A stretch of DNA of 64,000 nucleotides from Acridotheres tristis. Its lineage: Eukaryota > Chordata > Aves > Passeriformes > Sturnidae. The notes beneath the pieces are model-generated. The model was not told the DNA's origin. It saw only the letters and a list, made by a program, of their open reading frames with translations, and ran no database searches. Both the position numbers and the translations under genes were made by a program. Positions within the stretch are counted from its first letter, which is position 1, and the number at the start of each line of letters is the position of its first letter. Below, in pieces: positions 26,801-41,200 of this stretch. The stretch covers positions 5,961,976-6,025,975 of the forward strand of contig CM072889.1 of the NCBI GenBank assembly GCA_037013685.1. The letters are read 5' to 3'.

Positions 26801-27239
26801 GAAAGATTAGAAATGTTGAGCCAAGTCACTGGGAAAAGACTCTCTGTGTCACATCTCATGCCTAGAAAAGGATGCTGGATGTCAGGATCAGGCCTGGATG
26901 TAGAACTGCAATCCTGTGTCCTACAATGGGTTAGCTTATGCTGAACTTCCTTTTTTTGCTGTATCTCTTTCTCAATAAAATAACTTTCAAAATAATTAGT
27001 TCTTTTCAGTAAGAACCTAATTATTATGATGCATTTGATAAAGCCAATTCTATGTCCTTAAAGGGGCAACAGTTATTTAACTAATCCTTCCAGACAACAG
27101 GTTAACAGGGTTTTTCAGGGTCATCAGCATGGCAGAAGAGTTGGGTTGTCTTCATCCAAACACATAAAGAAAGTGAAAATGAAAATGACAAAGCAGCAGC
27201 AGAAGCACTGACTCCATTAAGGAGTAATGACTTTAAACT
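11831..27239. other. Gene desert 3' of SLITRK2
   Basis: Fifteen kilobases of AT-rich DNA with no gene, RNA gene or clear mobile element seen apart from the poly-T tract at 14481. The first part (to about 12.1 kb or beyond) may still be SLITRK2 3' UTR. Open frames here do not exceed 108 codons and are unrelated to known proteins by eye. Confidence 0.6.
14481..14519. repeat. Poly-T tract followed by G run
   Basis: A pyrimidine run of 33 bases, nearly all T, ending in six G. It could be the reverse-oriented A-tail of a degraded retroposon, but no recognisable element adjoins it. Confidence 0.8.
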
Positions 27240-27493
27240 GAAAGAGAGAAGGTTTACATTAGAAATTAGGAAAAAAATATTCACTACAAGGATGGTGAGG
27301 CTCTGGCCTGGACAGGTTGTCCTGAGAAGCTGTGCTAGTGCTGGAGGTGTTCAGATCTCTGACCACTTCAAGGCCAGGGTGGATGGGGCCCTGGACAACC
27401 TGGTCTAAGTGGAAGTTGCCCTGCCCATGGCAAGGGTTTGGAACTAGATGACCTTTAAGGGTCCTTCCAAACCAAACCATTCTGTGATTCTAT
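27240..27493 (+). mobile_element. CR1 LINE, 5'-truncated copy with intact 3' end
   Basis: Matches the CR1 3' UTR. It has the GTGGTGAGGC-like block near 27293, TTCAAGGCCAGGGTGGATGG near 27367, CCTGGACAACCTGGTCTA near 27390, CCCATGGCAAGG near 27424, GGAACTAGATGACCTTTAAG near 27440, and the terminal 8-mer-type tail ATTCTGTGATTCTAT at 27479-27493. The severe 5' truncation is typical of CR1 retrotransposition. Confidence 0.93.
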
Positions 27494-30400
27494 ATGAGTA
27501 TTGCATAGATACATATGATGTGGTTAATACCATTCTCTCTACAGTATTAGCAATGTAAAGAAGTTATTTTTTTTCTGTGAAGCTTGAATCTTTATAGACA
27601 CACAGAGGGAGATCAAAACTTCTCATTAATATATGGGATTATAATGAAGCAAGCCAAGTGTGGATTTCCTACAACTGATTTGGATTATACATATCAAATC
27701 AAGAATTACTCTATGGAGAAGGAAATTTTATGAAACAAAATTGTACAATATTTCCAGAATAAAAGGAGAATCTAGCCTACAGGTTAATTTTAAAGCATAT
27801 TTTAAGAAGCAAGCAGACCTGATCAAATGTCAAGAACCTATTTGTTCATGTGAGATTTGCCACCAGAAAATGGTCTAAAATCAGTCAGGGCTTAGTTTCT
27901 ATTTCACAAGTCTTGATCGTATCAGTGAGCTTCATGCTGTTAGATTAACTTGCACACTGAACTTTCTGAAGACAGAAGAAAGAAAAAGATAAGGGAGGAA
28001 AAAAGTGAAGAAAGCCTAAAATAAAGGCAAAGGAAATAAAAAGTATCAGAGATGGGGTATAAGATCTGTAAAGAATAAGTATTGATAGAATTTAAAAGAA
28101 AATTAAATAATGGAGGTGGGGGAGGATGCCGAAAGATGGTAGGGAAAAACAAACATTCCTGATTAACAAGAAAAGAAAATGAGAATTTACTGGACTAACA
28201 GAGGGAAGACAAAGCACTGAGTACTTAGTTGTCTCTAGCTGGGGGATAAGACAAACATCAATGCATAGATTTTGCCCTGCTAGCTAAGTAGTGATTAATT
28301 CCATTCCATTTAAGCATTTTACAGTATCCTTTACTTATTGATGGAGGCTGTGATCTTTCTGCTTCTGCATCATCCTGTGGAAAATGCTATTAAAAATGAA
28401 GTAGGATCTACTCTCTACTCTGTTGTATTTACTTTCCTTATAAAATTAATTTTTAAATTGTCACAAGGTCAAAGGAAAATTTTATGTTCAGGCTATCCTG
28501 GATCAGATCATTACTGCTAAAATTATTAAGATCCCTATGGAACTGCAGTAATTTACACCAGAGGGGAAGTAAGATTCTGTCTGCTCAAGTACAGCCTAAA
28601 GCAGATACCTGATAGAACTATTACAATTAAAAGCGACATAATTTCATTGAAGTGAGAATATTGTCTGTGCTGAGACCAATGGAGAGCAGTTATGTGAACC
28701 CGGTTCTATATTGCTTCACACTAATAATTAACTTCAATATTCCTTTGCTTTTTACACTGAATTTCAAAAACATTTGTATCTTTCATTTAAGAGCAAACTT
28801 CCTGTAGTTGAATAACACTATTTTTTTGTGTTTTTCTTAAATTTTGGTATCATTTTGCTTTGATCTATGAGACACTTTTTAATGCCTACTGTCCAGACCA
28901 TAGCTCCACCAAAGAGCTGATGTTGAAATATTGCCATGGATTAATTTTCAGGGAGCATAGGCAAAGGGCAAGAATATAGGAACACTACACTGGCTTAGTC
29001 CTGTATTTCATTTAACCTTATAATCCTTTCTTGTTTCCTATCAGTTGCTAGCACAAGCGTTCTTTAAAATCTGTGGTGTAATCAGTCTTCCCCATTAAGT
29101 ATTTCCTTACTGGGATAAGCATGGAAAGGAAACGCACAGCTTATTACCGCTTTCAAAAACAATTTTGAACATCCTTCTTATTTTTATTTGTTATTAATTG
29201 ACAAGACTCCTTTTTAATGCAATCAAATTTTTGGTCTGAATGGCTGGAGGTTTTTTACAAATAAAGGTGTGGGGTTTGTTCAGAGTTCTCAAATTACTCA
29301 TTGCTGATGGAACATTTCCCTATCAGGTCTAATTATAGTGTTTTACATATTATTCCCCATCCTATTCCTTATGGTTCTTAATGTCTTTTTGGACTTCTGG
29401 CCATCAGTAAAGTCTTCATTAAGCTGTCTGTAATAACATCCAAATCTCTTTCCTGAACTGAATAATTGATTCTAAATCCTTTGCACTTTCATAGATGTTT
29501 TAATGCTTTGCATGGACTGATGGTGAGTCTGGTTTGCTGTCATGATCCTAGAAGGGTTCATCCATCAGCCCACGGTATTGAATAAGACCACAGGGCCACT
29601 GAGCCTGGAAGCACTTCACCACATAATTCACCAGATATTTAAACCAGAAAACCAGTGTGAACATCTTTCCATTCTTCTCATATAAATCAGTCTTCCTTTG
29701 TGATGACTGACCCGTATACCTGTACTCTCAGCAAATTTTGCTGCCTTCCTATTCATCATTTTTTTCAGGAATTATTTAAGTATATTAAGCATTTTTGTAC
29801 CTAATAAACCAAGCTAAATTCTTGTTTTTATATTTAACTTGTCAGGAGAAAAAAAAAAATCTTAATTTTCTGGCTCCTCACATATAAAATCCCAAGCTCA
29901 GGATTTACATAACCCGGAAGACACTCTGTGAAAATATAAATATGATGAAAGTCAAGGAAAATGTGTTCTAGAATTTTTATATGTTTTATTTCTTGACTTC
30001 CATAAAATATGAATCAGTATTCATGATGCATTTATGATTTATTTTTCTTTATTTTTCCCCAGTAACAGAATATGTTCTTATAATGAATAATTTTAGACTA
30101 AGGTATTAAAAAATGCACTGAGATGCAGTATGGAACAATTTAAATGCTTTAGAAATAGACAGCAGAGGTTACAGTGCAGTATCAAGGTGCTGAGAAATCA
30201 CTGGTTCGCTTTGTTCTGAATTTAAATTTCCACTGGTTTTTCGTTTTTCCATCTTTAGAGGAAAAAAAAGGTTAGATTATAGTTGCAGGTAGTAAAGAGA
30301 GATCTTCACAAATGAGCTTTAATTATTAAGGCCTTTTTAGCCATCATAACCAGAATCTAGCAGAGCAGGGCAAATAAACTTCTAGGCCCTTCCTGCCTCA

Positions 30401-33400
30401 CGGAAGATAATAAAGTGGTTGTTCCTGATGCTTGCAGCCTCCAAGATCCCTTGACAAACATTGCTAGACAAATGCTGTATGAAAATGGGGAGAGGAATCA
30501 GCTAGGCTATATAAAATGTGAGAGAAACAATAGAAAATTTTTGTAAATTGAGTTTAAAATCCGGTGAGAGGACTGGAAACCTTCACAATATATCAAAACT
30601 CTAGCATCTCAGTAAATGTGCACATAGAAACTAGGAAACTTCCTAGAGCTCTGTGTGCAACTCCCACAGATGGGATGATATTTGGTACAGGAACATCAAT
30701 ATTTTTCTAGTAAAATAGTAAACAACAAAAAGATAAGATTTCCTTTACTGTATTTGACAATCCAGGAAATCAAATTGATTTAATTTACAGAGATTTAAAT
30801 AATTTATAGTATTTGATGAAGATTTCTTATCTGGTTTACATTAACAAGTAAAGAATGCATGTGTAAAAGCATGTAAGAAAAGGTTTAATCCTGTTTCTAC
30901 AGAGTATGATGATGCTTACCTGGGAATGATTCACAGGTTTCCATATTAACTGTGTGTAATATAGGACTAAGCAGAACTGCAGGGTGACCATTCACAAATA
31001 ATGCATGATTGCTTGCTATTTACAGCTTATTGAGTTTATGAGATGTGAATAATCAGCAGAGCTCTGAGAACACTAAAAACCATTATTTTTATTAATACTA
31101 AGCCATGCTTTCCACTGACCAAATGTCCAGGGCTAGGCTGTGCCCCAGTCCTTTCAGCAGGAGCTCCTCACGTCCCACGGCTCACAGCCACTCTTGGGCA
31201 GTATCTACCTGGGGCTCAAGAGACCACTCACACAGGAACTATTCAGAGTTCCACCTGGTACCACCAGGCCTGGCTTGGATGATAGGTGGTTTACAGCTGA
31301 ACATTAATTTTTCCGACTTTTTTTACAAGTGTGTAAATAGTGTAGAGTTTAAAATGCTTTTACTCTTCCTTGACTTCCAGGTAGTTCTGGTTCAGATGCA
31401 GTCCAAGGAAATTGCACAGTGGTGGTGCTTGCAGATAAAATAATCCATATAAAGGTTACAACCTTCCCTAATTTCTACTAAGACAATAATTCAAATAAGC
31501 TTTATATAAGCTGACAAAGGAGATTTATGGCACATTTATAAAGTGAAATGTCTTTGTTAATGAATTAAAATCTGTAAAGACTGTACTTATGTACACCTGA
31601 TTTTGTTGAGGTGTAAGATTTGCTTCAGTCTGCAAAATTCAGTGGTGGAGAGGAACAGATTCAAATCACCTGTAAGTAAATTAATTTATCCTTTGGAGGC
31701 AAGTGACCATTTACAGCTTTTCCTATTTGTACTGCACCATTTGCTATTATCCATTACCAAGTGTCAATTGTTTTCTTAAGGCTGAACATTTTAAAACACT
31801 TAGGCTACCTGCCAAAATCAGCCAGCTACAGAATAGTTTTTGAATAAATGCTGATGATTTTTATATAAAAGATTTGTAAATATGGGGAACGAGCAAGTGA
31901 AATAGAAATTTTTGCCCTAGATTCTGAACTGACCAGTGTGTGTCCGTCGCATTTAAAAAGCTTTTCTTCCGCCAATAATGTTGAGTCCTCACATATGTTC
32001 CACAGCCTCTGTTTTGCTATGCACAAGGCTAACTGCAAATGTAAAGGTTGTTAACTGGGAAAAATATATTTACTTACGTTTAGTAGCCAGCAAACCATGT
32101 TTATTTGGCACATTTAAACTAAGATACACTAAATTACTAAAAAGAAAAGAAAAGTGTGATCAAATGAGATATGTGATCAAAGATCAGATTTGCAGCCAAG
32201 CCATAGAAAATAGAGTTGGTTAACATTCAGCTCTAGCTATCATGTAAAAAACAATCAAGCAAACATGTACTACACTAAATGTTGCCGTGCTTCTGTGGTG
32301 AGATCATTTGGACAGACAGGTGATAGAGTTATTTTATACAAAGTAAACCACCATTAACAGTCACAATATGTTAACATAACACAATATGTAACATGTTATA
32401 TTTCTATCTATTTACAGCCACTTAGGAACTGCATTATTCAGTTATTTTCCCTTCTTGCTAGCTGGTATGTTAAAAAAAAGAAGTAAGTTAAAAAGAAGCA
32501 CTCAAGTTGGCTCTAGTACAGAAAACCTGAGCCACATTTAGTTGACCATACCACATTATATCTGGGGAACTCAAGGAGATATTGCTATCCCTCTTGAATG
32601 GCACAGGCACAGACTGAATCCTCTTATTAACAAGAATTGAAGGAATTAATGGAGAAAAAAGATATTGGTAAGCATGAAGACTATGTATCTCTGAAGTATC
32701 TGCCGAAAAATAATAAGCATCACTAGCTGAAAATATAAAATGGCCTATTTATCAGAACAAATATATCCATTTCCTTCCACTCCTTCCCTTGGATGGCCAC
32801 AAACAGATATCTAAAGGATCATATGAACAAGTCAACAGTGTGATTCTTCCTCAGAATGTTTGCTCAACCTCAAAAATTCACATCACAGAGAGCCTTCCTA
32901 AGCCACAAATACAGAAAGGTAATGACTTCCAGAACTAGGTCTGATAAGAAATATACAGCAAGACACTCTCATGATTTAACAGAGGATCATTAATATAAAT
33001 GTAATGGCATTGGATTTGTTACTGAGTAAGTCATAGAAAATAGAAACAAAAAATCCCTGACTCCTGTAGGTCGTGCCAGAATGCTACAGGCAGTCATATC
33101 AACTGAAACACTGAGATCAGCAGGAATGAGCCAAGGGGATCACAGACTAACAAGCAATGTTATTTAAGCACAACAAAACAGTCAATGTCATTGCTGCAAA
33201 AATGGCAGAAGTTGGGTAGGAATCAGCAGCTAAATGTGCTGGGGTGAGTGCCATGCAGCAAAAAGCCATGATATTCATACTACAGAAATACTAATAACTA
33301 CTAATTACAGTACCCTAGGTGTGTAAACCAACACATATTCAAACACCACTGTGAAGGGCCAGAGGTGCTGCATTTTCCCATCAGTTTTTAACCTATGTGC

Positions 33401-33914
33401 ATATGGACAAGACCTGGCAGTCATTGTGCATCCAGCTCTAGCACCAAATTGATGTGTATATCTTTAGGGGAAAACCTTATGGATTAATTTTCAATTATCA
33501 TACCTTAAATTTTCCTTTATTAATTGGACCATGAGAAACAAATAAAAATGTGTGAGAGAAGAATCCACTGAAGATCTGATGTCAGTTTTCAGAGCTTCCC
33601 ATTTCACACCATCCATAAGGAACTGGGTTTCTCTTTCCATTGTTGTCTCCAGAAACAAGGATCAGCTCCTCTCAGTTGCTGTCAGCTGAACTCAGTGTTG
33701 GTTGAGTATTTACACCAGTAAATTGCAACAGCTTTCCTCTCCTGTGCTTACACGGGAATGCTTTCGCAGGGAATGGCTTTGTTTACCTTTGCTTTCTAAG
33801 TGAAAGTTTAAAATTTCCTCTCTACACTGCTGTTTGATCTCTAACCCAATCCCTTCTCCTGACTTTCTGGATGGCCTAGGATTCCTGAGGGCTGGCTTTA
33901 GCACTAGGGAGTGA
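27494..33914. other. Gene desert between two CR1 fragments
   Basis: AT-rich with no recognised gene or repeat. The A/G-rich stretch at 27960-28170 yields a low-complexity reverse-strand frame that is not credible as a gene. Confidence 0.6.
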
Positions 33915-34230
33915 AGTAAAGAAGACATTCAGTAACTCCACCCTCTCAGTATCATTCCAGGACATCCACCTCAATCAGCACTTTCCTTAATCTTCCTTTT
34001 GCTACTGATATACTTAAAGAAACCCTTCTTGTCGTGGCTGAAATCTCTTGCCAGAGTTAATTCCAAGTGGATGTTAGCCTTCCTCTGAACATCCCTGCAT
34101 ATTCTGAAAACATTCTTTTCAAGTGGCCTCTCATTTTTTTCCACATTCTATAAACTATATTCTTCAGTTTGAGTTTTGCCAGAATCTCCTTGCTCATCCA
34201 TGCAGGTCTCCTGCAGGAATGTACTGAAAC
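33915..34230 (-). mobile_element. CR1 LINE ORF2 fragment (endonuclease/reverse-transcriptase linker)
   Basis: Read on the minus strand, this stretch still translates to CR1-like peptides: RPAWMSKEILAKLK near 34180-34220, then a HLELTLARDFSHDKKGFFKY segment near 34010-34070 and a KRKIKES segment. These belong to the region linking the endonuclease and reverse transcriptase domains of the CR1 polyprotein. The reading frame is broken and both element ends are missing. It is an old internal piece. Confidence 0.85.
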
Positions 34231-37200
34231 CTATTTCTAGAATACTGAAGGAGTGAAATGTGTGGATTGTAAAGTCTGAGATATTTTCCAAAAGCTGAGA
34301 ATATAATCCAGAACAGTTTGAAGATTTCCCAATTTGGCAACTTCACTGTGATCCTAAACAATACAGTAGGCACTTTTTAAATATACTGTCTATTGTGTAT
34401 ATTTAATACTGACATCAAAAATAGTTCCTGGCAGCAAGCAGTTTTAGAGGCAGGTTATTCTGATTTCTCTTAAATTAAGTGTGATTTAACAGAATTTAAA
34501 TAATGTTTTCTTTCCAGCAAAAGACATAGCCAAGTCACACCAAGTAAAAGACTTGTTCTGCTTCCTCATCAGCTCAGACTTGCTGGAAATATATGCACAA
34601 CACTTAGCTAGTCCCTTGGTAAAAGAAATAATGCAAGATGTCAAATAACTGGTGGTGTGAAGTTTTTACTGAAAAGTGTTAGTATCCAGCTACAGAGACA
34701 AGAAAGCTCAGGCTGAGTTTTCCTGTTGCCACCCGTGCTGTAGTTCTGGCTACATGAGACATTCCACTGAAAGCAAATTCATTTTAGCATAGCCTTATTT
34801 CTCTCCAGGAAAATGGTTGAGTCATTTCAACAGTACCTTGACCTGGCTGATTTAAAAAAAGGAAAAAACTACTCTCTCAATCTCTTGCAGTGGATTTTTA
34901 ATGGATGGATCATTACAGTGTGAGTGTAAATGAAACCGCTAACAATCACCAATATGCATAAAATTTAAAAGGCAAACAGTTGTAACTTAGAAGGAGTAAA
35001 TAGATGATCTGAAATTCCTCTGGGTTTGAAATCACTGAGCCAACACAGGTCATGTGAGAGCAGCCTAAAAGGAACTGAGAATTATTTCCAGACAAAGAAG
35101 AAATTTTTGATAAAGAGAATTGTACTTCTAGTAAAATTCATGCCACTTGTTTCTTCTGACAATATGTGTGTTATAAAATAAAAGTGGAGTCCCTTGTGGA
35201 CAGTTGCTTACTCTGAAAAAATGTTAATGGAAGTATAAAGCCCTCTTATCCTTTCCTTGATGACATCAGATGAAAATAAAGAATAAAATATGACTTCCCC
35301 CTTGCATTAATTATTTTATGTTTTAGTTATCTGTTGTGAACACAGTGATAGGTTAACACCCTATTGATATCTAATTGTTTATTTTTTAATAACTGGTAAG
35401 TCAGCATTTACATTTGATCTTCTTCCAGCTAATACTGAATATGGTCCATTTGTACTAAACAAAATCTCAAGGACTAGAAGATATTTAGGATCTGTTGGCA
35501 AGGTCACATTGGCTGAATAATACATTTGATGTACACAGCAATGAAAAATTAGTGTCTCTTATCTCAGTGAAGTAGGTGAATAAAACACAGCTTTTAAACA
35601 GCTGTTTTTTAATCTCCTATGCACTGGAGTCCTTACAGAAAAGTTGACTTTACATAAATAGGAAGCAAAACATGTACTAACTGTGGTGTCATAAAGCTTG
35701 TCACTTAAGCCCTTATCAGCCACTGAGGAATGGAAAGCAACAAATGCAACCTCAGCCTTTGAGAGGGGCTCCACCAGGTAGGCAAGAAACTATAGATAAG
35801 CAATTTCAGGTAAATAGCTAAAGATCTGAACAAAAACTAGAACAGCAGATGTTTGGATAACCATTAGGGGAAAAGTCCTGCAGCTTCTGTAGGTGGAAGA
35901 TATTTCCTTTAAAACCTCTTATAGTTCTTTGAAGGAGTCAACAAGCATTTGGATAGTTGTGGTGTGGTCAATTCATTGTCCTCAGACTTTTAAAAGAGTT
36001 TGTGACAGTGTTCTTGAAAAAAGAAAGCTTTCACACAATGAAAGAAAACAGTTCTCTTGCATATCAGTAATTTATTGAAAACTAAGAAACAAGTATAGAA
36101 AGAAAGAGACAGCATTCACAGCTGAGGATGGTTATCACAGAGGCCCAGTTGTATCTATTTAGTAAACACATGCTATTCAACATATTTATGAATTAATAAC
36201 AAAAGAGAGTGAACAGGGAAATAAAACATTTCCAAATGATACAAATTATTGGGATCAGATGAAATGCAATGTTAACTGCTGCAATCAAAAATATCAACCT
36301 CAGCATTTAAAAATATAGAATTTGAACTTTTTTACCAGGAGGAAAACTTGAATAATTTCAGAAAGTTCTCTGAAGATCCTGTTATATGTCCATAAAAGAA
36401 AACTATGTTAAATACTAGAGGAAAAACTGAGAACAAATCAGAAAACATAGTATGTGCCTGGTGTTCTATCTGTTTTGATTTTTGCATGAAATTCTGATAA
36501 CTTGAAGAAGAACGCAGCAGAATGAGGAAGTATACGGAAAAAAATAATTTAAAAGATGATCAGAAGTATGGAACTGCCTTTACTTTGAGAGAATAAACAC
36601 AGTATGACCTAAGGTTTGAAAAGAGATGGTATATTAGAGACCACAATAAAATCTTGAAAGATGGGGACGTTAGTTTGCCTGTTAGAAGAAGTAGTTCCTA
36701 CCTGTAAAAATGAGCAGATAGCAGATTTAAATGTAAGATTTCAGAGTGCCACACAGTATTGTGGAGGTCACAGCAACAGGTTTCTACTCAGTATTTAAGA
36801 ACAAACTAAATTCAGAGGTCTGCAATCATCTACTCTGCCTCATTCTGCTCCTGAACTCTGTGACTGCTGGAAGAAGGAAAGCATCACTCTGCATATGTCC
36901 ACAGTAATTCTCATCCCTATGTACCCACTGCTAGCCCATATTTGCTACAAGCCACTGATAGACACTGTAGGCCCTTACACTTCAAAAAAAGTTAAGTTTT
37001 GATCTACATTTGTGCTAAGCAATATCCCACACCATAAAAAAAAAGTCAGGTGGACTATTTCATTTGCCTCTGTCTGAGTATTAGGGTAAGCTTCAGTTTC
37101 CCCAGAGATTCTGTGCAGTTCTGTAAGCTGTGTCCTTGCTGACTAGAAAGGCTTTATTAACCTACAGTAAACACTGTAGGATTTTTCAAGCTTGCAGTGA

Positions 37201-38198
37201 ATTGGAAAGTAGGAAAGTTTTCTGAACACTGCAATGTAGTCAAAGTCAGGACTCATGTTTTGGCTCTAGGTGCTCACTTACAAATGAGCAATTCATCTTA
37301 TGAGACAGAAAGGAAACAGCTCCAGGTTTGTGTCACAGGCTACAATGTGAAGTGTTTCTCATTGACATGACTCTGCTTTAGACTGAGTAACAGTGCGACT
37401 GACAAAACTGAGAAAGGAGAAGCTGAATTTTTCTCTGACTTTCCACATTGTTCTGGCTGGAGTGAGGAGACTGTGAAAGACAGCTAAATGTGTTTAAACT
37501 ACCTAAAGCAGAAAACAAAGGCATAAGACAGGACAATGAACACTAAGGAGGAAGAAGACTTATTTATGATGGTACCAAATAATTGCTGTTCTCAAAGGAC
37601 TGAGCAACAAGTGTGAAGAAAGTCTATTGTGCTGTGCAGATGGCTCTTGGGAGAAGAAAGAAAAAGGCTCTTTGATTATTTGAGGCTAGACAAAGAAGTC
37701 GAATATCCTGATATAGCTGTAATCCCATATTGGCAGGTCAAGGTAACCTGGCATGTCTGCTCCACAGAACCTCAATATTCTGTTAGAGCACTGAAGATAT
37801 TATTATGAGACGTCTTGTAAGTGTGTAAGTGGACTAGCCTATGTTGTGTATTTTCAGCCAAGACAGACTAGTCCTAAATTTATGAAATCCCATGGACAAG
37901 ACAAACCTTCAGGGCCTTGCAGAGGTTTCTGGCTGGATTTTGTTTTCTTGTATTAGGACTCCTAATATCTGTAAAAAGGATACAGAGTATCTCAGAAGAG
38001 ACTGACTGAGAAGGGAAGGCTTATTAAAAGCATAAAAAGGTCAAAGAAAGCAGGTGTGTGCCTTGTTTCAAAAGTACACAGCATTATTTTAAAAATAAAA
38101 TGAACAAAGTATATTTCCTGACATGTATCCTGGCAATAAACATGAATTTAACAACATTTAAAAATACTATTTTTAACAGAATCAAAGTATTGATTGAA
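34231..38198. other. Gene desert, nothing recognised
   Basis: AT-rich sequence without recognisable coding, RNA or repeat features. Confidence 0.6.
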
Positions 38199-38266
38199 TT
38201 CAGAGACATTCAAATTATGTCTTTGACTTTGTTTCAGAGACATTCAAATTACTTCTTTGACTTTGT
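38199..38266. repeat. 34-bp tandem duplication
   Basis: TTCAGAGACATTCAAATTA plus 15 more bases occurs at 38199-38232 and again at 38233-38266. The copies differ only at two adjacent positions (TG in the first, CT in the second). It is a recent local duplication in AT-rich sequence. Confidence 0.95.
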
Positions 38267-41200
38267 TAGATGTTAAAGTGTCATATTCTGCATACACAGG
38301 GTATTGTGGCGAAGAAACTGAATGTTCTTTACAATCATATGTCTAATCTCTAACCATGTACACACAAAATACATTTTATAATAAGGTTTTCTTCTATTGA
38401 AGAGTCAATTGCAAAATACTTCAAACAAACAGTAATGTATCCTAAAATCTAGTGCTTTACAACAGAAAGAATAAGTCTGAAGTCTGTTGTCCTCAGTTTT
38501 GTGAGCTGGGGGACAAATTTCTGCCTTGGTATTCTCTAGCTTCTCTCTGCATAAATGTTGGTACATACTATTATATGGGACTAAGGGTGCACCTCTTTCC
38601 CTCATGGTGCACTATGGAATAAATCTCCAACTGTTAATTCCATTATGTAGCTGCCAGCATAAATTATATCCCTCATGGCACTTCAGTAATGTGCTCCTAT
38701 AAAAGCTAATATAAAGTCATTAGGAAACTGACTCCTGTTGATTCCCAACGACCCTGTCTCTATTTTTAAATAGGGAAAAAGCAAAGAAACCAAAACAAAA
38801 ACTTTAAGGTATTACCTAGGTACTTATTATAAATGGCATATGAATATAAAGGCTATATTTTTAAAGTTTGGGAGCAAATACCCATCATATCCATTTTTTA
38901 TTAATGCAAGTTATGGATATGGATCACTAATAATTCATCCAAAATAATGGAATGGCCACTCTTCCCCTCTATTACTCCCACTGGTTATAGGTCTAGACAA
39001 TGTCACATCAAAGAGCAGCAGTTAACACCATGGCAATCTCACACAAACCTGGAGCTATTTCCCTTTTCCTTCGCATGATGAATTGTTCATTTACAAATGA
39101 GCACCTTGAGCCAAAACATTAATGCAGAGTTTGCCTGCATCCTACTGTTTGGAAGAATTGTTACAATGACAAAACCAATTAATATTACATAGCTGCCTGC
39201 CTGATGTGATCTGTCATTAAATAATTTAATTTGTTAGTGGTTAATATTCACAGACTACAGTCTTCCAAACTAAATCACATTTCAAGATGCTCAAATTCTA
39301 TTAACCTTTGTGTTTGTTAACACAGGCTGTTACTCAAAAAAACCATACATTTCGTCAAGTCAGAGCAAATTTCTGGGCAAAAGGAAGAGATTTAGATGAA
39401 TAACAGTTAAACAAAGCCTGTGCTTTTACTGTTCAATAACAGTTATTTCACAAAGAGGAAAGTATATTTTAAGTTCGGAAATGTCTCAATCATTACCACT
39501 TTTGTACCTGTATTTTCTCCTGCAGTGGGAAAGACTTGCAACATCAACACAAGTGTGGCACACGGGTGGGCACATGTTTGCAGCTCCCTGGGACTTGCAC
39601 ACTGGAGAAAAGAGATATCTGGAACACTGCGCCCACATCATCACTCAGCTTTTGTGAGCTCCCACCCATGCAGGGTGCAAAAATAATGATTTGCAGCTGA
39701 CAAAGGTGCCACCTTGAGAGTGATGGTTAGAAAGGAAAACAATAAGCAACATACTAGATCCGTTTCTGCAGGGCAGAGTCCATGTTATAAAGCAAGAAAG
39801 ATTTTAGACATATCCACAATAAGGTTGGCTGCAGTGAAACATTGCAAGGAACAAAAATCCCTTCAGCACTCAGAATGGTAATCTCTTGGTGTATTAGCCT
39901 TGAATATTAAGACAGAATTAGCTAAATTAAGGACCTGACCTGAAAATCTTTTCCTCATCGCTGTAATTACACTAGGAGATGTGAGAAGGCTGCATTATGC
40001 CAGTCTGCAAAGAATTCCTAATAATTGCAAAGCACCTCCAGTATCTCAATCACATATTTCAGCTCCTGAATACTTTTCTTTGTTTGTTTTGCCTTTGGTA
40101 AACCCCCTCATACTAAAGCTGCTGCTGATTTTGTCACAGCTAACAAGACTGTATTTTTGCCTCTTTTGCAGGAATGAATGCTTGATTTGGTTCTAACAGA
40201 GTTTCCAGACCTAGATGAGAAATAAAAGTGTTTTGAAAAATGACACCCAAACACACAATGCATGAGCTTTAGATTTGGTTACAGGGCACTGTACACATGA
40301 TTATAACATAGCATAGCTTTAAAGGTCACATTTTCACAGTCTGCTAAGTAAAATCCTCATCAAAGCTGTTGCAAAAAGTATTATCCAAGAGTGTGCAGGA
40401 AAGAACACCTGATGATTATGCATTCTGTATCAGACTAAACCGGTTTATTTTTCACTATACTATAATGAAAAAATCCATACTGTAGACCTTCAAAGCTAAA
40501 GACCAGGGAATTCTGGGAGCTTTGTTTTATCATGAACTTTTCAAGCCAGAGACAGAAACTTTTTGCAGTATACATGAAACAGGTCAGGGATGCCAATTAC
40601 AATATTATTCCAGTCTTTCCAGTGCTTCAAGGGATTTCTATAAAAAATCTTCTTCAGAAGCTAATACCTGAGTGTTTTATTAGCACTTTATTTCAAATAG
40701 CACTGCTCATCCCATTTCACTTCTTTCATTTAAATTTCCATGGTTCAGATTTCTTTTTATTCCCCTGAGCATTTTGACTATAAAGATAGATTTCTTGCAG
40801 CCTGACAGGAGAAATGAAAAACCCAAACCAGTCTAATTAAAGATGGCCAGCCCAATTTGTATTTGTTAGTTAACCTGGAGTGCAACAAGATATTTTATTC
40901 TGTGTAGGCAATCTATTAAACAATTTCTTTTGATTAAAACGTGTTGACATCAACCAGAACACATAGATGACAGAAATAAGGATTAAAAAGCCCCTTCTCC
41001 TTCAGTGAAAATGTATGCTTTCTTTATAAGTTAATCAATTTAGTGATGCTTCTAGGGAAAAATATTTCTATGAAACACTTCAGCAGATCACCCTTTGTTC
41101 CATTCATTTGAGCCTTTCATGTGTCATTATAACTTAGTTTTTAAGGATCATATAAATACCATTGTCCTTTCTTTTTAATAGCATGAGGGACTTTTCAAAT

